Positions 54,092 through 63,870 of a stretch of DNA of 64,000 nt are shown here, in pieces. The DNA lies in contig JAFWFE010000009.1 in assembly GCA_017512555.1 (NCBI GenBank), positions 34,553 through 98,552 on the forward strand, given 5' to 3'. The position numbers and the translations under genes are program-made. This stretch comes from Solobacterium sp. (GTDB lineage Bacteria > Bacillota_I > Bacilli_A > Erysipelotrichales > Erysipelotrichaceae). The notes beneath the pieces are model-generated. The model did not search any database. It saw nothing but the letters and a program-made list of their open reading frames with translations, and was not told where the DNA came from. How positions within the stretch are numbered: position 1 is the stretch's first letter; each line of letters starts with the position of its first letter.

Positions 54092-55315
54092 TTACTTTTC
54101 CCTGCGGAAGGTTTTCCGTATGGAGCGAAGCAGTTCCTTGGCGGTATTTCCCTGTTCGTCGGAAGCGTCATTGGAGAACCGTACAGGCAGCCAAAGTTCT
54201 CTCAGTTTCCGGGCATCCCCGGTCTGGAGAATATGTTCTGATTGTTCGCAAATTACATCGGAAGCGATACTGCCGTCGACAGCAATTCCTTCCTTTGCGC
54301 AAAGACCAAGATAACTGCGGTAGGCTTCACGGATCACATCATCAGGATCATTAAGACGGAAGATCGATCTCCGTCTTTTCTTTCCGCTTTCCGGCTTCAG
54401 AGATTCACGCCGGTAGGTGACGGTACCATCACTGCGGTGCTGGGCACGGTCAGTCATCCTGCGGATCACAAAGTACATGATGATCAGGAAGGCTATGATC
54501 AGCAGTCCTCTGCCTACGGTATCAAACCAGGGATTACTGACATAGGTATCTTCCATCTCCGGAAACATTTCCTTGATGACGGAAGTAATTTGCGGTATCT
54601 CCATGTTGTGCAGTCCGCCCGGCTTGATCCACATCACAAGATAGTAGATCGCGTAGGGAATCACCATCAGGACAAACATGAACGCGAAGATGACCGGAGA
54701 GACAATATAGGTATAGAATGTCTTCAGCAGGAAGAGAAGTCCATGTAATACGGATTGTGATCCCAGAAGAAGCACGATCACTAAGATCCCGGCAAGTAAT
54801 CCAAAGTTCAGCAGTACATATTTCTGTCCGAAGGTCTGTACCGCGTCATTCCGCAGCATTCTCAGTTCAAAGATCGTAAACATCAGGAAGACGAAGAAGA
54901 TTGGAAGTGCCTGATGCGTGAGAGCTTGTCCCTGTCCCAGATACACCAGGGCAACCAGTGACGCAAACCCGAAGCCTGCAAGACCTCCGCTCATGAAACG
55001 GCGTACATTGTCGTAGTCTGCCTGCCATCCGTCTCTCTGTGTCTTCAGTACGTATAACAGGACCACCGGCAAAGCGGACACCAGCTTGATCAGGGTAAAT
55101 CCGGGGAAGACAAGTCCGGCAAGCAATACCAGAGGCAGATAACCAAGTGTACGCTGATTCTTCAGCAACAGGCAGAGAATGCCGGATACTGCGCAGATGC
55201 CGATAGAAGGCAACAGGGGAAGCGCATTCTCACTCAGACTGAACAGGAAACCAAGCGTGGAATAGTACATGCATAATTCACGCAGCACATCGATAATACT
55301 CAGAAATAAAGACAT
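54092..55315 (-). CDS. Membrane protein of MoxR/DUF58 cluster (DUF4129-like C-terminus)
   Basis: 407 residues: about eight hydrophobic segments in the first ~290 residues and a soluble C-terminal domain (DDVIREAYRSYLGLCAKEGI, ILQTGDARKLRELWLPVRF) resembling the DUF4129-type tails of such cluster proteins. Overlaps the DUF58 gene stop by 1 bp. Probably works with the two upstream genes in envelope or metal-centre protein maturation, as family context suggests. Confidence 0.65.
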   Translation of the reverse strand: MSLFLSIIDVLRELCMYYSTLGFLFSLSENALPLLPSIGICAVSGILCLLLKNQRTLGYLPLVLLAGLVFPGFTLIKLVSALPVVLLYVLKTQRDGWQADYDNVRRFMSGGLAGFGFASLVALVYLGQGQALTHQALPIFFVFLMFTIFELRMLRNDAVQTFGQKYVLLNFGLLAGILVIVLLLGSQSVLHGLLFLLKTFYTYIVSPVIFAFMFVLMVIPYAIYYLVMWIKPGGLHNMEIPQITSVIKEMFPEMEDTYVSNPWFDTVGRGLLIIAFLIIMYFVIRRMTDRAQHRSDGTVTYRRESLKPESGKKRRRSIFRLNDPDDVIREAYRSYLGLCAKEGIAVDGSIASDVICEQSEHILQTGDARKLRELWLPVRFSNDASDEQGNTAKELLRSIRKTFRREK

Positions 55316-56397
55316 TATGCTTCACCTCCGATATCATTCACATTGATGATAAAGATTCTCTGACCTAACTGACGTTCATACTTACGAATCACTTCCTGCC
55401 TGGTTTCCGGATGAGCGGTAATCAGAATATACGATCTTCCGTCATCTTTTCCCATGGTGGCATTACGGAGTAACCGGTTAGTTGAACAATAGGAGTCATG
55501 TTCAGCACGTCCCAGTCCCTCCAGAATCGTATTCAGGTGCATACTCCCCAGACCATCCGGGACATAACTCCAGATACCGTTGACTGCGGTCATTCTGGCA
55601 TTGGTATAGAAGCTGAAACGAATCCTGTGATTCTCCAGATACTCACAGATACTCCGGGTGACTTCGTAACTTCGTTCTACTTCATCTTCACTGCTGTTGG
55701 CAATATCCAGAATCAGGGCAGCTCTCTGCTCGGCAGTAAAGTCATAGAGTTTTACCATTAACTGGTTCTTACGTAAGGTCTGTGTCCAGGAGATGTCTCT
55801 CTGGGGTTCACGGCCGGTATACTCACGGAAACCTACGGTCTCGATCGGATCCGGCATGATAAACCTGCGGACAGAGACTTCTCCGAGATATCCTCCGAAG
55901 GCGTGTTCAACTTTGTGTATATCTGCGCGTCTGGGATAGACAATGATTTCTCTGGCCATATCCTTACGCATTGTGGAGTCTTTAATGCCAAGCAGATCAC
56001 CGGCAGTAATCACGACACCACGTAACAGATATCTACCCCGCGCAGGCAGGGATACATTCAGTGCCCGGGATACTTTCTGATAAGGCATGACATACAGTAC
56101 CTGTTCAATTGCGGAGGTATTACTGTTGACAGAACTGCCGACTTCCCGGTGTACAATTCCCTTTTCGCTGGTATCCACGATCAACTGTCTTGGCACAAGC
56201 TCAGAAAGGCGCAGGAAAAACACCGGCAGACGCTTGTTGTTGGCGACAGAGGTGATCAGCTGAAATGTCTCATCGCATTCTACGCAGTGATGGTCACTTT
56301 GGATGTCATAAGTGATCTCATCCAGTCCATGACGGAGAGTATACTGCTGCAGCAGAACACCGACGACAATCAGTAACAGGAAAGCGAAAAGACTCAT
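55315..56397 (-). CDS. DUF58 domain protein
   Basis: 360 residues. One membrane segment at the N-terminus, a beta-rich region, then a DUF58 signature: IVYPRRADI, FREYTGREPQRDISWTQTLR, followed by a degenerate vWA-like fold. Usual neighbour of MoxR ATPases. Overlaps moxR by 4 bp. Confidence 0.85.
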   Translation of the reverse strand: MSLFAFLLLIVVGVLLQQYTLRHGLDEITYDIQSDHHCVECDETFQLITSVANNKRLPVFFLRLSELVPRQLIVDTSEKGIVHREVGSSVNSNTSAIEQVLYVMPYQKVSRALNVSLPARGRYLLRGVVITAGDLLGIKDSTMRKDMAREIIVYPRRADIHKVEHAFGGYLGEVSVRRFIMPDPIETVGFREYTGREPQRDISWTQTLRKNQLMVKLYDFTAEQRAALILDIANSSEDEVERSYEVTRSICEYLENHRIRFSFYTNARMTAVNGIWSYVPDGLGSMHLNTILEGLGRAEHDSYCSTNRLLRNATMGKDDGRSYILITAHPETRQEVIRKYERQLGQRIFIINVNDIGGEA

Positions 56398-57335
56398 AGA
56401 TTCTCCAGGGGCACTTTGATATTTTTCAATAATTCACTGATATAAGCTTCACTGTCTTTGCGTGAAGTCGTAGAAGAACCGATACGGTGCGCAAGAACAC
56501 ACGGCGCAAGATCACGTACATCCTCAGGAATGACATAGTCACGTCCCTTCAGGGCAGCGTGTGCCTGGGAAGCACGGTACAAAGCGATACCGCCGCGGGT
56601 GGACACACCGTTACTGATGCGTTCATCATTTCTTGTGGCAACGATGATATCCATGATGTATTCGGCGACTTCATCCGCGACATGGACCTGGGAGATCTGT
56701 TCTTTCAGTTCCTGGGTTTCTTCATCGGTGACGACACAGTCCAGTTCCTGCACGATAGCGGCCGCAGGTTTACGGGAGATAACTGCCAGTTCATCTTCAC
56801 GGGACATATAGCCAAGACTGAGACGCATGAAGAAACGGTCTACCTGTGCTTCCGGCAGAGGGAAGGTACCGTAGTTTTCCAGAGGGTTTTCCGTAGCCAT
56901 AACCATGAAAGGCTCCTGCATGGGGTAGGTAACACCATCAATGGATACCTGACGTTCTTCCATGGCTTCCAGAAGACTTGCCTGGGTTCTCGGGGTAGCA
57001 CGGTTAATTTCATCCGCAAGGACGATCTGGGCAAACAGAGGTCCCGGACGGAATTCAAATTCCTGGGTCTTCATGTTATAGAAGTTGATACCGGTGAGGT
57101 CGCTGGGCAGAAGGTCCGGAGTGAACTGTACACGGCGGAAATCTCCTCCGACAGATTTAGCGAAGGAACGCAGCAGCATGGTCTTTCCGGTACCCGGGAC
57201 ATCTTCCAGAAGAATGTGTCCGGAACACAGGAAACAGATCAGTACTCGTTCAATCATCTCTTCCTTGCCTAAGATTACTTTTTCACAGTTGGTGATTACA
57301 CGGTCACGATATGACTTAAATAAACTTACATCCAT
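56394..57335 (-). CDS. MoxR-family AAA+ ATPase
   Basis: 313 residues. Walker A EDVPGTGKTML (about residue 47), Walker B VLADEINRATPRTQASLLEAM, ATENPLENYGTFPLPEAQ. ATG 57335 with GGAGAG ribosome site; upstream in-frame codons lie beyond the divergent malQ promoter. Chaperone-like ATPase acting with DUF58 proteins (family knowledge). Confidence 0.9.
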   Translation of the reverse strand: MDVSLFKSYRDRVITNCEKVILGKEEMIERVLICFLCSGHILLEDVPGTGKTMLLRSFAKSVGGDFRRVQFTPDLLPSDLTGINFYNMKTQEFEFRPGPLFAQIVLADEINRATPRTQASLLEAMEERQVSIDGVTYPMQEPFMVMATENPLENYGTFPLPEAQVDRFFMRLSLGYMSREDELAVISRKPAAAIVQELDCVVTDEETQELKEQISQVHVADEVAEYIMDIIVATRNDERISNGVSTRGGIALYRASQAHAALKGRDYVIPEDVRDLAPCVLAHRIGSSTTSRKDSEAYISELLKNIKVPLENL

Positions 57336-57362
57336 ATAAATACTCTCCACAATAATAAAATA

Positions 57363-57380
57363 ATGATAAACTAATATCAT
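57363..57380. promoter_or_regulatory. Small dyad in the divergent moxR/malQ promoter region
   Basis: ATGATA-N6-TATCAT, perfect 6-bp half-sites in AT-rich DNA between the two divergent genes. May be an operator or chance. Confidence 0.25.
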
Positions 57381-57417
57381 AAAATAACAAAACAAATCAT
57401 TGCAGAGGTGCAAAATT

Positions 57418-58896
57418 ATGACACGTAAAGCAGGAATTTTAATGCCGGTTTCTTCCTTACCCTCCAGATATGGTATCGGCACATTGGGTAAAGAAGCATA
57501 CAGATTTGTGGATTTTCTGAAGAAAGCAGGACAGTCATACTGGCAGGTACTTCCTTCCGGACCGACAAGTTACGGGGATTCTCCGTATCAGTCTTTTTCT
57601 TCCTTCGCGGGGAATCCGTATTTTATTGACCTGGATTTGCTTGCGAAAGACAAGCTGCTGAAACCTGAAGAATATCAGAATCTGTACTGGGGCAGTAATC
57701 CGGAGAGAGTAGATTACGGGGCTCTGTATCAGAATCGTTTTAAGGTGCTGAGAATTGCGTCAGAACGTCTGCTGAAGAAGAAACCTGCGGATTATCAGGA
57801 ATTTCTTGATAAAGAGAAGTTCTGGCTGGATGACTATGCGTTGTTTATGACGATCAAGAATTCCCTGGGAGGTAAGCCTGTCAGTGAATGGCCGGAAGAT
57901 CTTCGTACAAGAGATAAGAATACCCTGATGCGTACAGAGTTCATGAAACGTGATGATGTACGGTTCTGGAAGAGTGTACAGTATATGTTCTTCAAGCAGT
58001 GGAAAGCGCTGAGGGCATACGCGAATAGTAAAGGTGTCGGGATGATCGGAGATCTGCCGATCTATGTGGCACAGGATAGTGTGGAAGTCTGGACAAATGC
58101 GGAAGTATTCCAGCTGGATGCGCACGGCAGAGCAAAAGACGTTGCCGGATGTCCGCCGGATGGGTTTACCGCAGATGGCCAGCTTTGGGGTAATCCGCTG
58201 TATAACTGGGATTATCTGGCCAGTCATGAGCATACATGGTGGATCCGCAGGATCGAACAGCAGTTAAAGTTCTACGATGTCCTGAGAATTGACCATTTCC
58301 GTGGCTTTGCGGGCTATTACGCAATCCCTGCGGCAGATAAGAATGCCAAGAACGGTGTCTGGAAGAAAGGCCCGGGAATTGCGCTATTCAGGGCTGTAGA
58401 GAAGAAACTGGGGAAATTGAATATCATTGCGGAAGATCTTGGCTATCTGACGGATGATGTGTTTGAACTACTCGAACAGTGCGGTTATCCGGGAATGAAA
58501 GTCCTGGAATTTGCGTTTGATGATCCGAAGACAGCTTCGGTATATCTGCCGCATCTCTATACAACGAACTGTGTTGTCTACCCGGGGACACACGATAACG
58601 ATACAATTGTCGGATGGTGGGAAAAAGCCAAACCGAAGACAAAAGCATACGTGAAAGAGTACTTCCAGTTTGCGGATGACAAGGATATCGCCTGGAAGAT
58701 GATCCGGGAAGCGTATGCCAGCACGGCATCTCTGGCAATCGTCCAGTATCAGGATATTCTTGGACTGGGCAGTGAGGCTCGGATGAATGAACCATCCACC
58801 ACCGGCAAGAACTGGACATGGCGTTTAACTACTACCGAGTATCCGAAAGAAGTCATAACTAAACTCAAGGAACTCGCAAGAATGTATACAAGATAA
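57418..58896 (+). CDS. malQ: 4-alpha-glucanotransferase (amylomaltase)
   Basis: 492 residues, usual GH77 length. RKAGILMPVSSLPSRYGIG, IGDLPIYVAQDSVEVW, LRIDHFRGFAGYY (nucleophile Asp), IIAEDLG (acid/base Glu) and YPGTHDNDT. It transfers alpha-1,4-glucan segments in maltodextrin or glycogen metabolism. ATG 57418 with AGAGGTG. Confidence 0.95.
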   Translation: MTRKAGILMPVSSLPSRYGIGTLGKEAYRFVDFLKKAGQSYWQVLPSGPTSYGDSPYQSFSSFAGNPYFIDLDLLAKDKLLKPEEYQNLYWGSNPERVDYGALYQNRFKVLRIASERLLKKKPADYQEFLDKEKFWLDDYALFMTIKNSLGGKPVSEWPEDLRTRDKNTLMRTEFMKRDDVRFWKSVQYMFFKQWKALRAYANSKGVGMIGDLPIYVAQDSVEVWTNAEVFQLDAHGRAKDVAGCPPDGFTADGQLWGNPLYNWDYLASHEHTWWIRRIEQQLKFYDVLRIDHFRGFAGYYAIPAADKNAKNGVWKKGPGIALFRAVEKKLGKLNIIAEDLGYLTDDVFELLEQCGYPGMKVLEFAFDDPKTASVYLPHLYTTNCVVYPGTHDNDTIVGWWEKAKPKTKAYVKEYFQFADDKDIAWKMIREAYASTASLAIVQYQDILGLGSEARMNEPSTTGKNWTWRLTTTEYPKEVITKLKELARMYTR

Positions 58897-58908
58897 TAAA
58901 GGACTGTT

Positions 58909-60291
58909 ATGGGGACACTTAGAGAATTATTCAAACCGATCGACATGACAAAGGGTGATCCGGCAAAGAATATTGTCATGTTCGCATTTCCGATGCTGCT
59001 GGGAAACATTGCCCAGCAGTTGTACAACACTGTAGACAGTATCATTGTCGGCCGCTTTGTCGGAGATAACGCGTTAGCTGCGGTAGGCAGTGCCGGCCCG
59101 ATTCTGAATCTCATGCTGGTATTGTTTATGGGAATATCCACCGGTGCCAGTATCATGGTTTCTCAGTATTACGGAGCCAGACAGCGTAAAGATTTGTCTA
59201 AGACGATCTGTACATGTATTGTACTGACAGGTGTAGCATCACTGTTTATCATGGCCGTAGGTTCACTTCTGGCAAGACCGATGCTGGAACTGTTGAATAC
59301 ACCGGCTGCCATCATTGACTGGTGTCACGGATATCTTCTGATCATCTTCCTGGGCATATCCGGAGGCGGTTACTACAACATCATGGGCGGTGTACTGCGT
59401 GGATTGGGTGATTCCTTCTCCGCACTGATCTATCTGTTGATTGCGACCGTGACAAATATTATCCTGGACTATACGTTTGTGGCGTATCTCAATATGGGTG
59501 TGTATGGTGTAGCTCTGGCAATCGTGATCGCCCAGTTCCTTTCCGGTGTGCTTACCATGCGCAAATTATCGAAGATGACAGATATCTTTGACTTGAAGAA
59601 GGAATATCTGAAACCGGAGAAGAAGTATACATCACGCTTGATCAAGCTTGGTCTTCCTTCGGGACTTACTCAGGCAATCTTCTCCATGTCCATGATCGTT
59701 GTACAGTCTCTGACGAATTCCTTCGGTGAGATGTATATCGCATCAAATGTCATCGTCATGCGTGTAGATGGATTCGTGATGCTTCCGGCATTCTCGTTTG
59801 GTACGGCAATGACCACATTTGCGGGGCAGAATATCGGTGCGCAGCGTATGGACCGTGTGGATGAAGGAACGAAGAGAGGCACGCTGATTGCCTTGTGTAC
59901 TTCCGCGGTACTGACATTGCTGATTCTGGTCTTCGGACATCAGATCATGTCGATCTTTACGGAGACAGAGGAACTGATCTATACGGCTAACCGCTGTATG
60001 AGGATCCTTGCGGTAGGTTACATCGTGATGGAACTGACTCAATGCCTGTCCGGAGTCATGCGCGGCGCGGGAGATACGGTTACACCGATGTGGATCTCCT
60101 TGTTGTCTTCTGTACTTGTGCGTGTTCCTCTGGCTTATATTATGGTCGGGATGACACGTACACCTGAGCTGCCTCAGGGTGACTTCTTCATGATGTCCAG
60201 GTCGATGCTGATCAGCTGGATCCTTGGTGCCTTGATGACGATCTTCATGTACAGAAGAGGGAAGTGGAGAACCAAATTTGATAAAGCGTAG
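58909..60291 (+). CDS. MATE family efflux transporter
   Basis: 460 residues, 12 hydrophobic helices; FPMLLGNIAQQLYNTVDSIIVG (first helices) and GAGDTVTPMWISL are MATE hallmarks. Cation-coupled export of toxic compounds, substrate unknown. 12 bp after malQ with AAAGGA. Confidence 0.9.
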   Translation: MGTLRELFKPIDMTKGDPAKNIVMFAFPMLLGNIAQQLYNTVDSIIVGRFVGDNALAAVGSAGPILNLMLVLFMGISTGASIMVSQYYGARQRKDLSKTICTCIVLTGVASLFIMAVGSLLARPMLELLNTPAAIIDWCHGYLLIIFLGISGGGYYNIMGGVLRGLGDSFSALIYLLIATVTNIILDYTFVAYLNMGVYGVALAIVIAQFLSGVLTMRKLSKMTDIFDLKKEYLKPEKKYTSRLIKLGLPSGLTQAIFSMSMIVVQSLTNSFGEMYIASNVIVMRVDGFVMLPAFSFGTAMTTFAGQNIGAQRMDRVDEGTKRGTLIALCTSAVLTLLILVFGHQIMSIFTETEELIYTANRCMRILAVGYIVMELTQCLSGVMRGAGDTVTPMWISLLSSVLVRVPLAYIMVGMTRTPELPQGDFFMMSRSMLISWILGALMTIFMYRRGKWRTKFDKA

Positions 60292-60320
60292 TATGGTCTT
60301 TATCTGACATATGTAAGAAT

Positions 60321-60362
60321 ACCTGTCGGAATGGATATTCTGGTTCTGTCCGGCAGGTTTTA
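60321..60362 (+). terminator. Terminator after MATE gene
   Basis: ACCTGTCGGA / TCCGGCAGGT (one wobble) with an 18-nt loop and TTTTAGTT. Confidence 0.65.
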
Positions 60363-60381
60363 GTTATACGGAGGGTGGTCT

Positions 60382-61353
60382 ATGAGTATACAAGGATCGG
60401 ATGTGAGAGAGAAGAATCTGCGCTTTTACAATGAGCGTGTAGCACCGATGATCCGTGAACAATTCCCTGAATATGAGGACAGAATTGCTGTAGGAATTGC
60501 CGGTGAGGGCTCGGACTGCTTTGGCTATGATGACGAAATATCCCGGGATCATGACTTTGGTACAGGGGTTTGTCTGTGGCTTACGGAGGAGGATATGGCG
60601 GAATTCAGCAGAGAACTATCCGCTGCCTATCAATCCCTGGTAGAAGAAAAAGAACGGTCTTACTATACACAAAGACTCAGTGAGCGCCGCGGGGTGATGA
60701 CCATCCATGATTTCTACTCCGATATCCTGCAGATTGACTGCGATGTTGAACGTGGTACGCTAAGTGATGCGCAGTGGCTGGCACTGGATCACACATGTCT
60801 GGCAACAGCAGTAAACGGAGAAGTCTTCCGGGATGATCTTGGTGAGTTTACCAGGTTCCGTAATTATCTTCTCAGTTATTATCCGGATCGTGTATGGAGA
60901 ATACGGATTGCGGAACAGATGCATATCTATTCTTCATCTCTGCAGGTGAATTATGCCAGATGTATGGCGAGGGGCGACAGCGTAGCTGCCGAATTATGCA
61001 GAGCTAAAGGATTGGAAGCTGCCATGGAACTGTTTTTTCTCTTAAAGAGAGTATATCCTCCTTACTACAAGTGGACATTCCGGGCACTAAGTGAACTGGA
61101 TCAGTCAAAAGAGTTTTCTTCCCGGATTCAGGAACTTGCGGAACTGCTTTGCAGTAAAGAAGCGTGGAAGAGTACAAAGTATCATCCCAACCGGCAGAAT
61201 TACAAAGACAGGATCGTATCCCTGGCAGAGGATATCGGACATCTTCTGTCACAATATCTGAAAGATACAGGCTTTGTACGGTATATCAATTCCTATCTGG
61301 AAGCAGACGTGAACAAAGTATTATCCGTGGATACAGTACAGAAAAACCAGTGA
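60382..61353 (+). CDS. DUF4037 (nucleotidyltransferase-like) protein
   Basis: 323 residues. GIAGEGSDCFGYDDEISRDH resembles a nucleotidyltransferase GS..(F)GxDDExSxDHD pattern and matches DUF4037. The C-terminus is helical. Substrate unknown. GGAGGG ribosome site. Confidence 0.8.
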   Translation: MSIQGSDVREKNLRFYNERVAPMIREQFPEYEDRIAVGIAGEGSDCFGYDDEISRDHDFGTGVCLWLTEEDMAEFSRELSAAYQSLVEEKERSYYTQRLSERRGVMTIHDFYSDILQIDCDVERGTLSDAQWLALDHTCLATAVNGEVFRDDLGEFTRFRNYLLSYYPDRVWRIRIAEQMHIYSSSLQVNYARCMARGDSVAAELCRAKGLEAAMELFFLLKRVYPPYYKWTFRALSELDQSKEFSSRIQELAELLCSKEAWKSTKYHPNRQNYKDRIVSLAEDIGHLLSQYLKDTGFVRYINSYLEADVNKVLSVDTVQKNQ

Positions 61354-61380
61354 TCATCTTTGAATCACTGGTTGTTTTTT
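61345..61380. terminator. Bidirectional terminator
   Basis: AACCAGTGAT / ATCACTGGTT 10-bp stem, 9-nt loop, T-run on the plus side and TTTTTC on the minus side. It overlaps the ends of both converging genes. Confidence 0.88.
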
Positions 61381-62273
61381 GTGTTGATGATATTCCTGGT
61401 GATATTGATCAGGTCTTTGGCGTACTGCGGCAGGAAGGCATCGGTACGGTAACAGGCATAGAAGTGTCTCCGGTTGTCATACTCCGGCAGGGGGTAGAAG
61501 ATTCCGTTTTCACTTGCGTAGCCATCTACGAGGATATCGGAACAGAACATGCATGCGTCTGAAGCGAGAGTGACACGGCGGGCTACCTCGAAGGAATCCG
61601 TCTCAAGGATGATTCTGGGAGATAATCCGTAGTCATGAAACATCTGGTCTTGTATTACTCTTACACTATGACCGCTGCGCAGACTGACAAAGGATTCATC
61701 CATCAGATCTTTCATGGTTAACGGATGGTTCTCCTTTTTCTTCCGGGGAAGTGAACTGTTCTTGCCGGCCAGGATACCGATGGTTTCTTTCTCAATCAGT
61801 TCATAAGTGAGTAACGGGCTTTTGGCTTCAATCGCGGCCAGGGCAAGATCCAGCTCGTCAGAGATGATCAGTTCTTCCAGTGCGGCACTGCCTACTTCTG
61901 TCAGTTCTATGGTCACATCCGGATATCTCTGGATGAAGATCGGGAAGATCTGGGGGATGATCTGCATACTTCTCTGTACACTGATACCCAGACGCAGATG
62001 TCCCTGTTTCTGTCCCTTGATCTGATTCAGTTCATAATTCAGATGGTCATGGACACGGAGGATAGAGCGGGCAGCCTCAAGACACTGTTCGCCGGCATAG
62101 GTGACCTTATAGGGTATGGTATCTCTTTGGAAGATCGTTACACCTAGATCATCTTCGATCTGTTTCAGGGTCTGGCTCAAAGAAGGCTGAGAGATATACA
62201 GTTTCTTTGCGGCTACGGTGATGGATCCTTCTCTGGCTATCGCCAGTAGGTATTCTGCCTGTTTTGTGTTCAT
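61365..62273 (-). CDS. LysR-family transcriptional regulator
   Basis: 302 residues. N-terminal winged HTH (YLLAIAREGSITVAAKKLYI, SQPSLSQTLKQIEDDLG) and a LysR substrate-binding domain. Divergent from the CitMHS transporter gene, so it most likely controls it, with a carboxylate as effector. Confidence 0.92.
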   Translation of the reverse strand: MNTKQAEYLLAIAREGSITVAAKKLYISQPSLSQTLKQIEDDLGVTIFQRDTIPYKVTYAGEQCLEAARSILRVHDHLNYELNQIKGQKQGHLRLGISVQRSMQIIPQIFPIFIQRYPDVTIELTEVGSAALEELIISDELDLALAAIEAKSPLLTYELIEKETIGILAGKNSSLPRKKKENHPLTMKDLMDESFVSLRSGHSVRVIQDQMFHDYGLSPRIILETDSFEVARRVTLASDACMFCSDILVDGYASENGIFYPLPEYDNRRHFYACYRTDAFLPQYAKDLINITRNIINTKNNQ

Positions 62274-62314
62274 AGATGCATTCTAACATAAGTTGTGAAT
62301 TAATGGTCAGGCAT

Positions 62315-62352
62315 CGAATATAAATAAATATCAATGTTTACATAACGAATAT
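62315..62352. promoter_or_regulatory. Repeated CGAATAT sites, candidate LysR operator
   Basis: Two direct CGAATAT copies (62315-62321 and 62346-62352), 31 bp apart (about three helical turns), just upstream of the transporter -35. Spacing and placement fit a LysR tetramer. Confidence 0.4.
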
Positions 62353-62354
62353 CT

Positions 62355-62383
62355 TTGTGTGTTTCTCAAGTTTGTTTTATAAT
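62355..62383 (+). promoter_or_regulatory. Promoter of CitMHS transporter 2
   Basis: TTGTGT, 17-bp spacer, TATAAT (62378-62383). Confidence 0.75.
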
Positions 62384-62403
62384 CACTTTATAGAGAGGAG
62401 AAT

Positions 62404-62427
62404 ATGAGAATAATTAATTGTTATTAA
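62404..62427 (+). CDS. Seven-codon upstream ORF (leader peptide candidate)
   Basis: ATG with a strong AGAGGAG site 3-4 nt upstream, encoding MRIINCY and a TAA stop, 30 bp before the transporter ATG. A small hairpin (TTTTCG/CGAAAA) follows, next to the transporter's own GGGG site. It could tune transporter translation. Confidence 0.4.
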   Translation: MRIINCY

Positions 62428-62457
62428 ATATTTTCGTTATTCGAAAAAGGGGCTTTT

Positions 62458-63825
62458 ATGAATGGAGTTGTAGTTGGTTTACTAGGTTTCTTGTGTATTA
62501 TCGCAATTGTGATTACCTTGTTCAAGAGTATCACATTGCCGAGTATTGCGTTTATTCTGTTCCCGTCGATTCTGGGACTGATTCTGGTGCTGGGAGGTTA
62601 TTATACATTTGATAATCTCGCGGCACTGATCAAAGCCGGTTTCTCATCGACAGGACCGACAGCCGCATTATTCGTATTCTCTGTATTATACTTCGGTATC
62701 ATGACCGATGCCGGAATGTTCGATGTCATTATCGGTAAGCTGATGACGCTGGTCGGTGACAATGTTATCGGTGTTGCGCTGATGACAGCGGTAATCGCGC
62801 TGATCGGACATCTGGACGGCGGCGGAGCTTCCACATTCTGTATTGTTATCCCGGCGATGTTACCGGTATACAAGAAGATGCATATGCGTCCGACAACATT
62901 GCTGCGTATTGCGGTTCTTTCCATGGGTGTATTAAACCTGATGCCTTGGGCTGGCCCGACAATGCGTGCTGCGTCTGTACTCGGTATGGAAGCAGGCAAA
63001 CTGTGGAATACATTACTTCCGATTCAGATCTTCGGTATCTTCCTGGCTCTTGCGCATGCGGTTCTTGCCGGCTGGCAGGAAAAACAGCGTGGTGCCGGTC
63101 TTGACGGTAAACTCGCTCATGAAGAGGGTGAAGTGGAAGAAGAAGCTGCACAGGCAGCACAGGATGCCGGTGAACTGGCTCGTCCTAAACTGTTTGTATT
63201 CAACCTGGCTCTGACCATTGCGGTTATCGCTATGCTGATCTGGGATGTCTTCCCGAGTTATGTACCGTTCATGGTTGGTGTTGTTGCGGCACTGTTAGTT
63301 AACTATCCTGGCGCAAAGATGCAGAAGAAGATCATCAACCTGCATGCCGGTCCTGCTCTGACCATGTGTTCCACACTGATGGCTGCGGCAGTTCTGATGG
63401 GTATCCTGGTTAAGACAGTTACTGTCGGTGATACAACGATTCCTTCGGTTGTTACCTGCATGTCTGATATCATCAAGATGATTCTCCCGTCTGCCCTTGG
63501 CAAACATCTGCCTCTGGTTATCGGTATTCTGTCTGTACCTCTGGCACTTGCGTTTGATACAGACTCTTACTTCTACGGAATGCTGCCGGTTATGATCGGT
63601 ATCGGCGAAGGCTTCGGTGTTGGTGCTCTGCCGATTGCTGTGGCGATGGTCGTCTGCCGTAACTGTGCTACATTTATCAGCCCGATGGTTCCTGCCACAC
63701 TGCTTGGTGTTGGTCTTGCGGATGTGGATATCAAGGATCATATCAAAGCGAGCTTCATGTACGTATGGGTATTCTCTATCCTGTGTATGTTGTTTGCCAT
63801 CGTATTAGGCATTATGCCTCTCTAA
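62458..63825 (+). CDS. CitMHS-family carboxylate transporter 2
   Basis: 455 residues, about 12 membrane helices with a hydrophilic, Glu/Ala-rich loop in the middle (EEGEVEEEAAQAAQDAG). ALIGHLDGGGASTF (about residue 120) and NLMPWAGPTMRAAS are canonical CitMHS motifs, closer to family than the transporter at 9224. Proton- or metal-coupled uptake of citrate-like acids. Ribosome site AAGGGGC. Confidence 0.9.
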   Translation: MNGVVVGLLGFLCIIAIVITLFKSITLPSIAFILFPSILGLILVLGGYYTFDNLAALIKAGFSSTGPTAALFVFSVLYFGIMTDAGMFDVIIGKLMTLVGDNVIGVALMTAVIALIGHLDGGGASTFCIVIPAMLPVYKKMHMRPTTLLRIAVLSMGVLNLMPWAGPTMRAASVLGMEAGKLWNTLLPIQIFGIFLALAHAVLAGWQEKQRGAGLDGKLAHEEGEVEEEAAQAAQDAGELARPKLFVFNLALTIAVIAMLIWDVFPSYVPFMVGVVAALLVNYPGAKMQKKIINLHAGPALTMCSTLMAAAVLMGILVKTVTVGDTTIPSVVTCMSDIIKMILPSALGKHLPLVIGILSVPLALAFDTDSYFYGMLPVMIGIGEGFGVGALPIAVAMVVCRNCATFISPMVPATLLGVGLADVDIKDHIKASFMYVWVFSILCMLFAIVLGIMPL

Positions 63826-63842
63826 ACTACTCAGATTCACAG

Positions 63843-63870
63843 AAAAAAACAGGTCCATATCTTTGATATG
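63843..63870 (+). terminator. Broken terminator hairpin: left arm only
   Basis: AAAAAAACAGGTCCATATC, loop TTT, GATATG, then the IS begins. A right arm ending GGACCTGTTTTTTT would complete a strong bidirectional terminator but is missing, apparently displaced by the insertion. Confidence 0.5.

Noticed and set aside
56487..57272. 261-residue plus-strand reading frame over moxR
   Set aside because: Antisense to a clear AAA+ gene.
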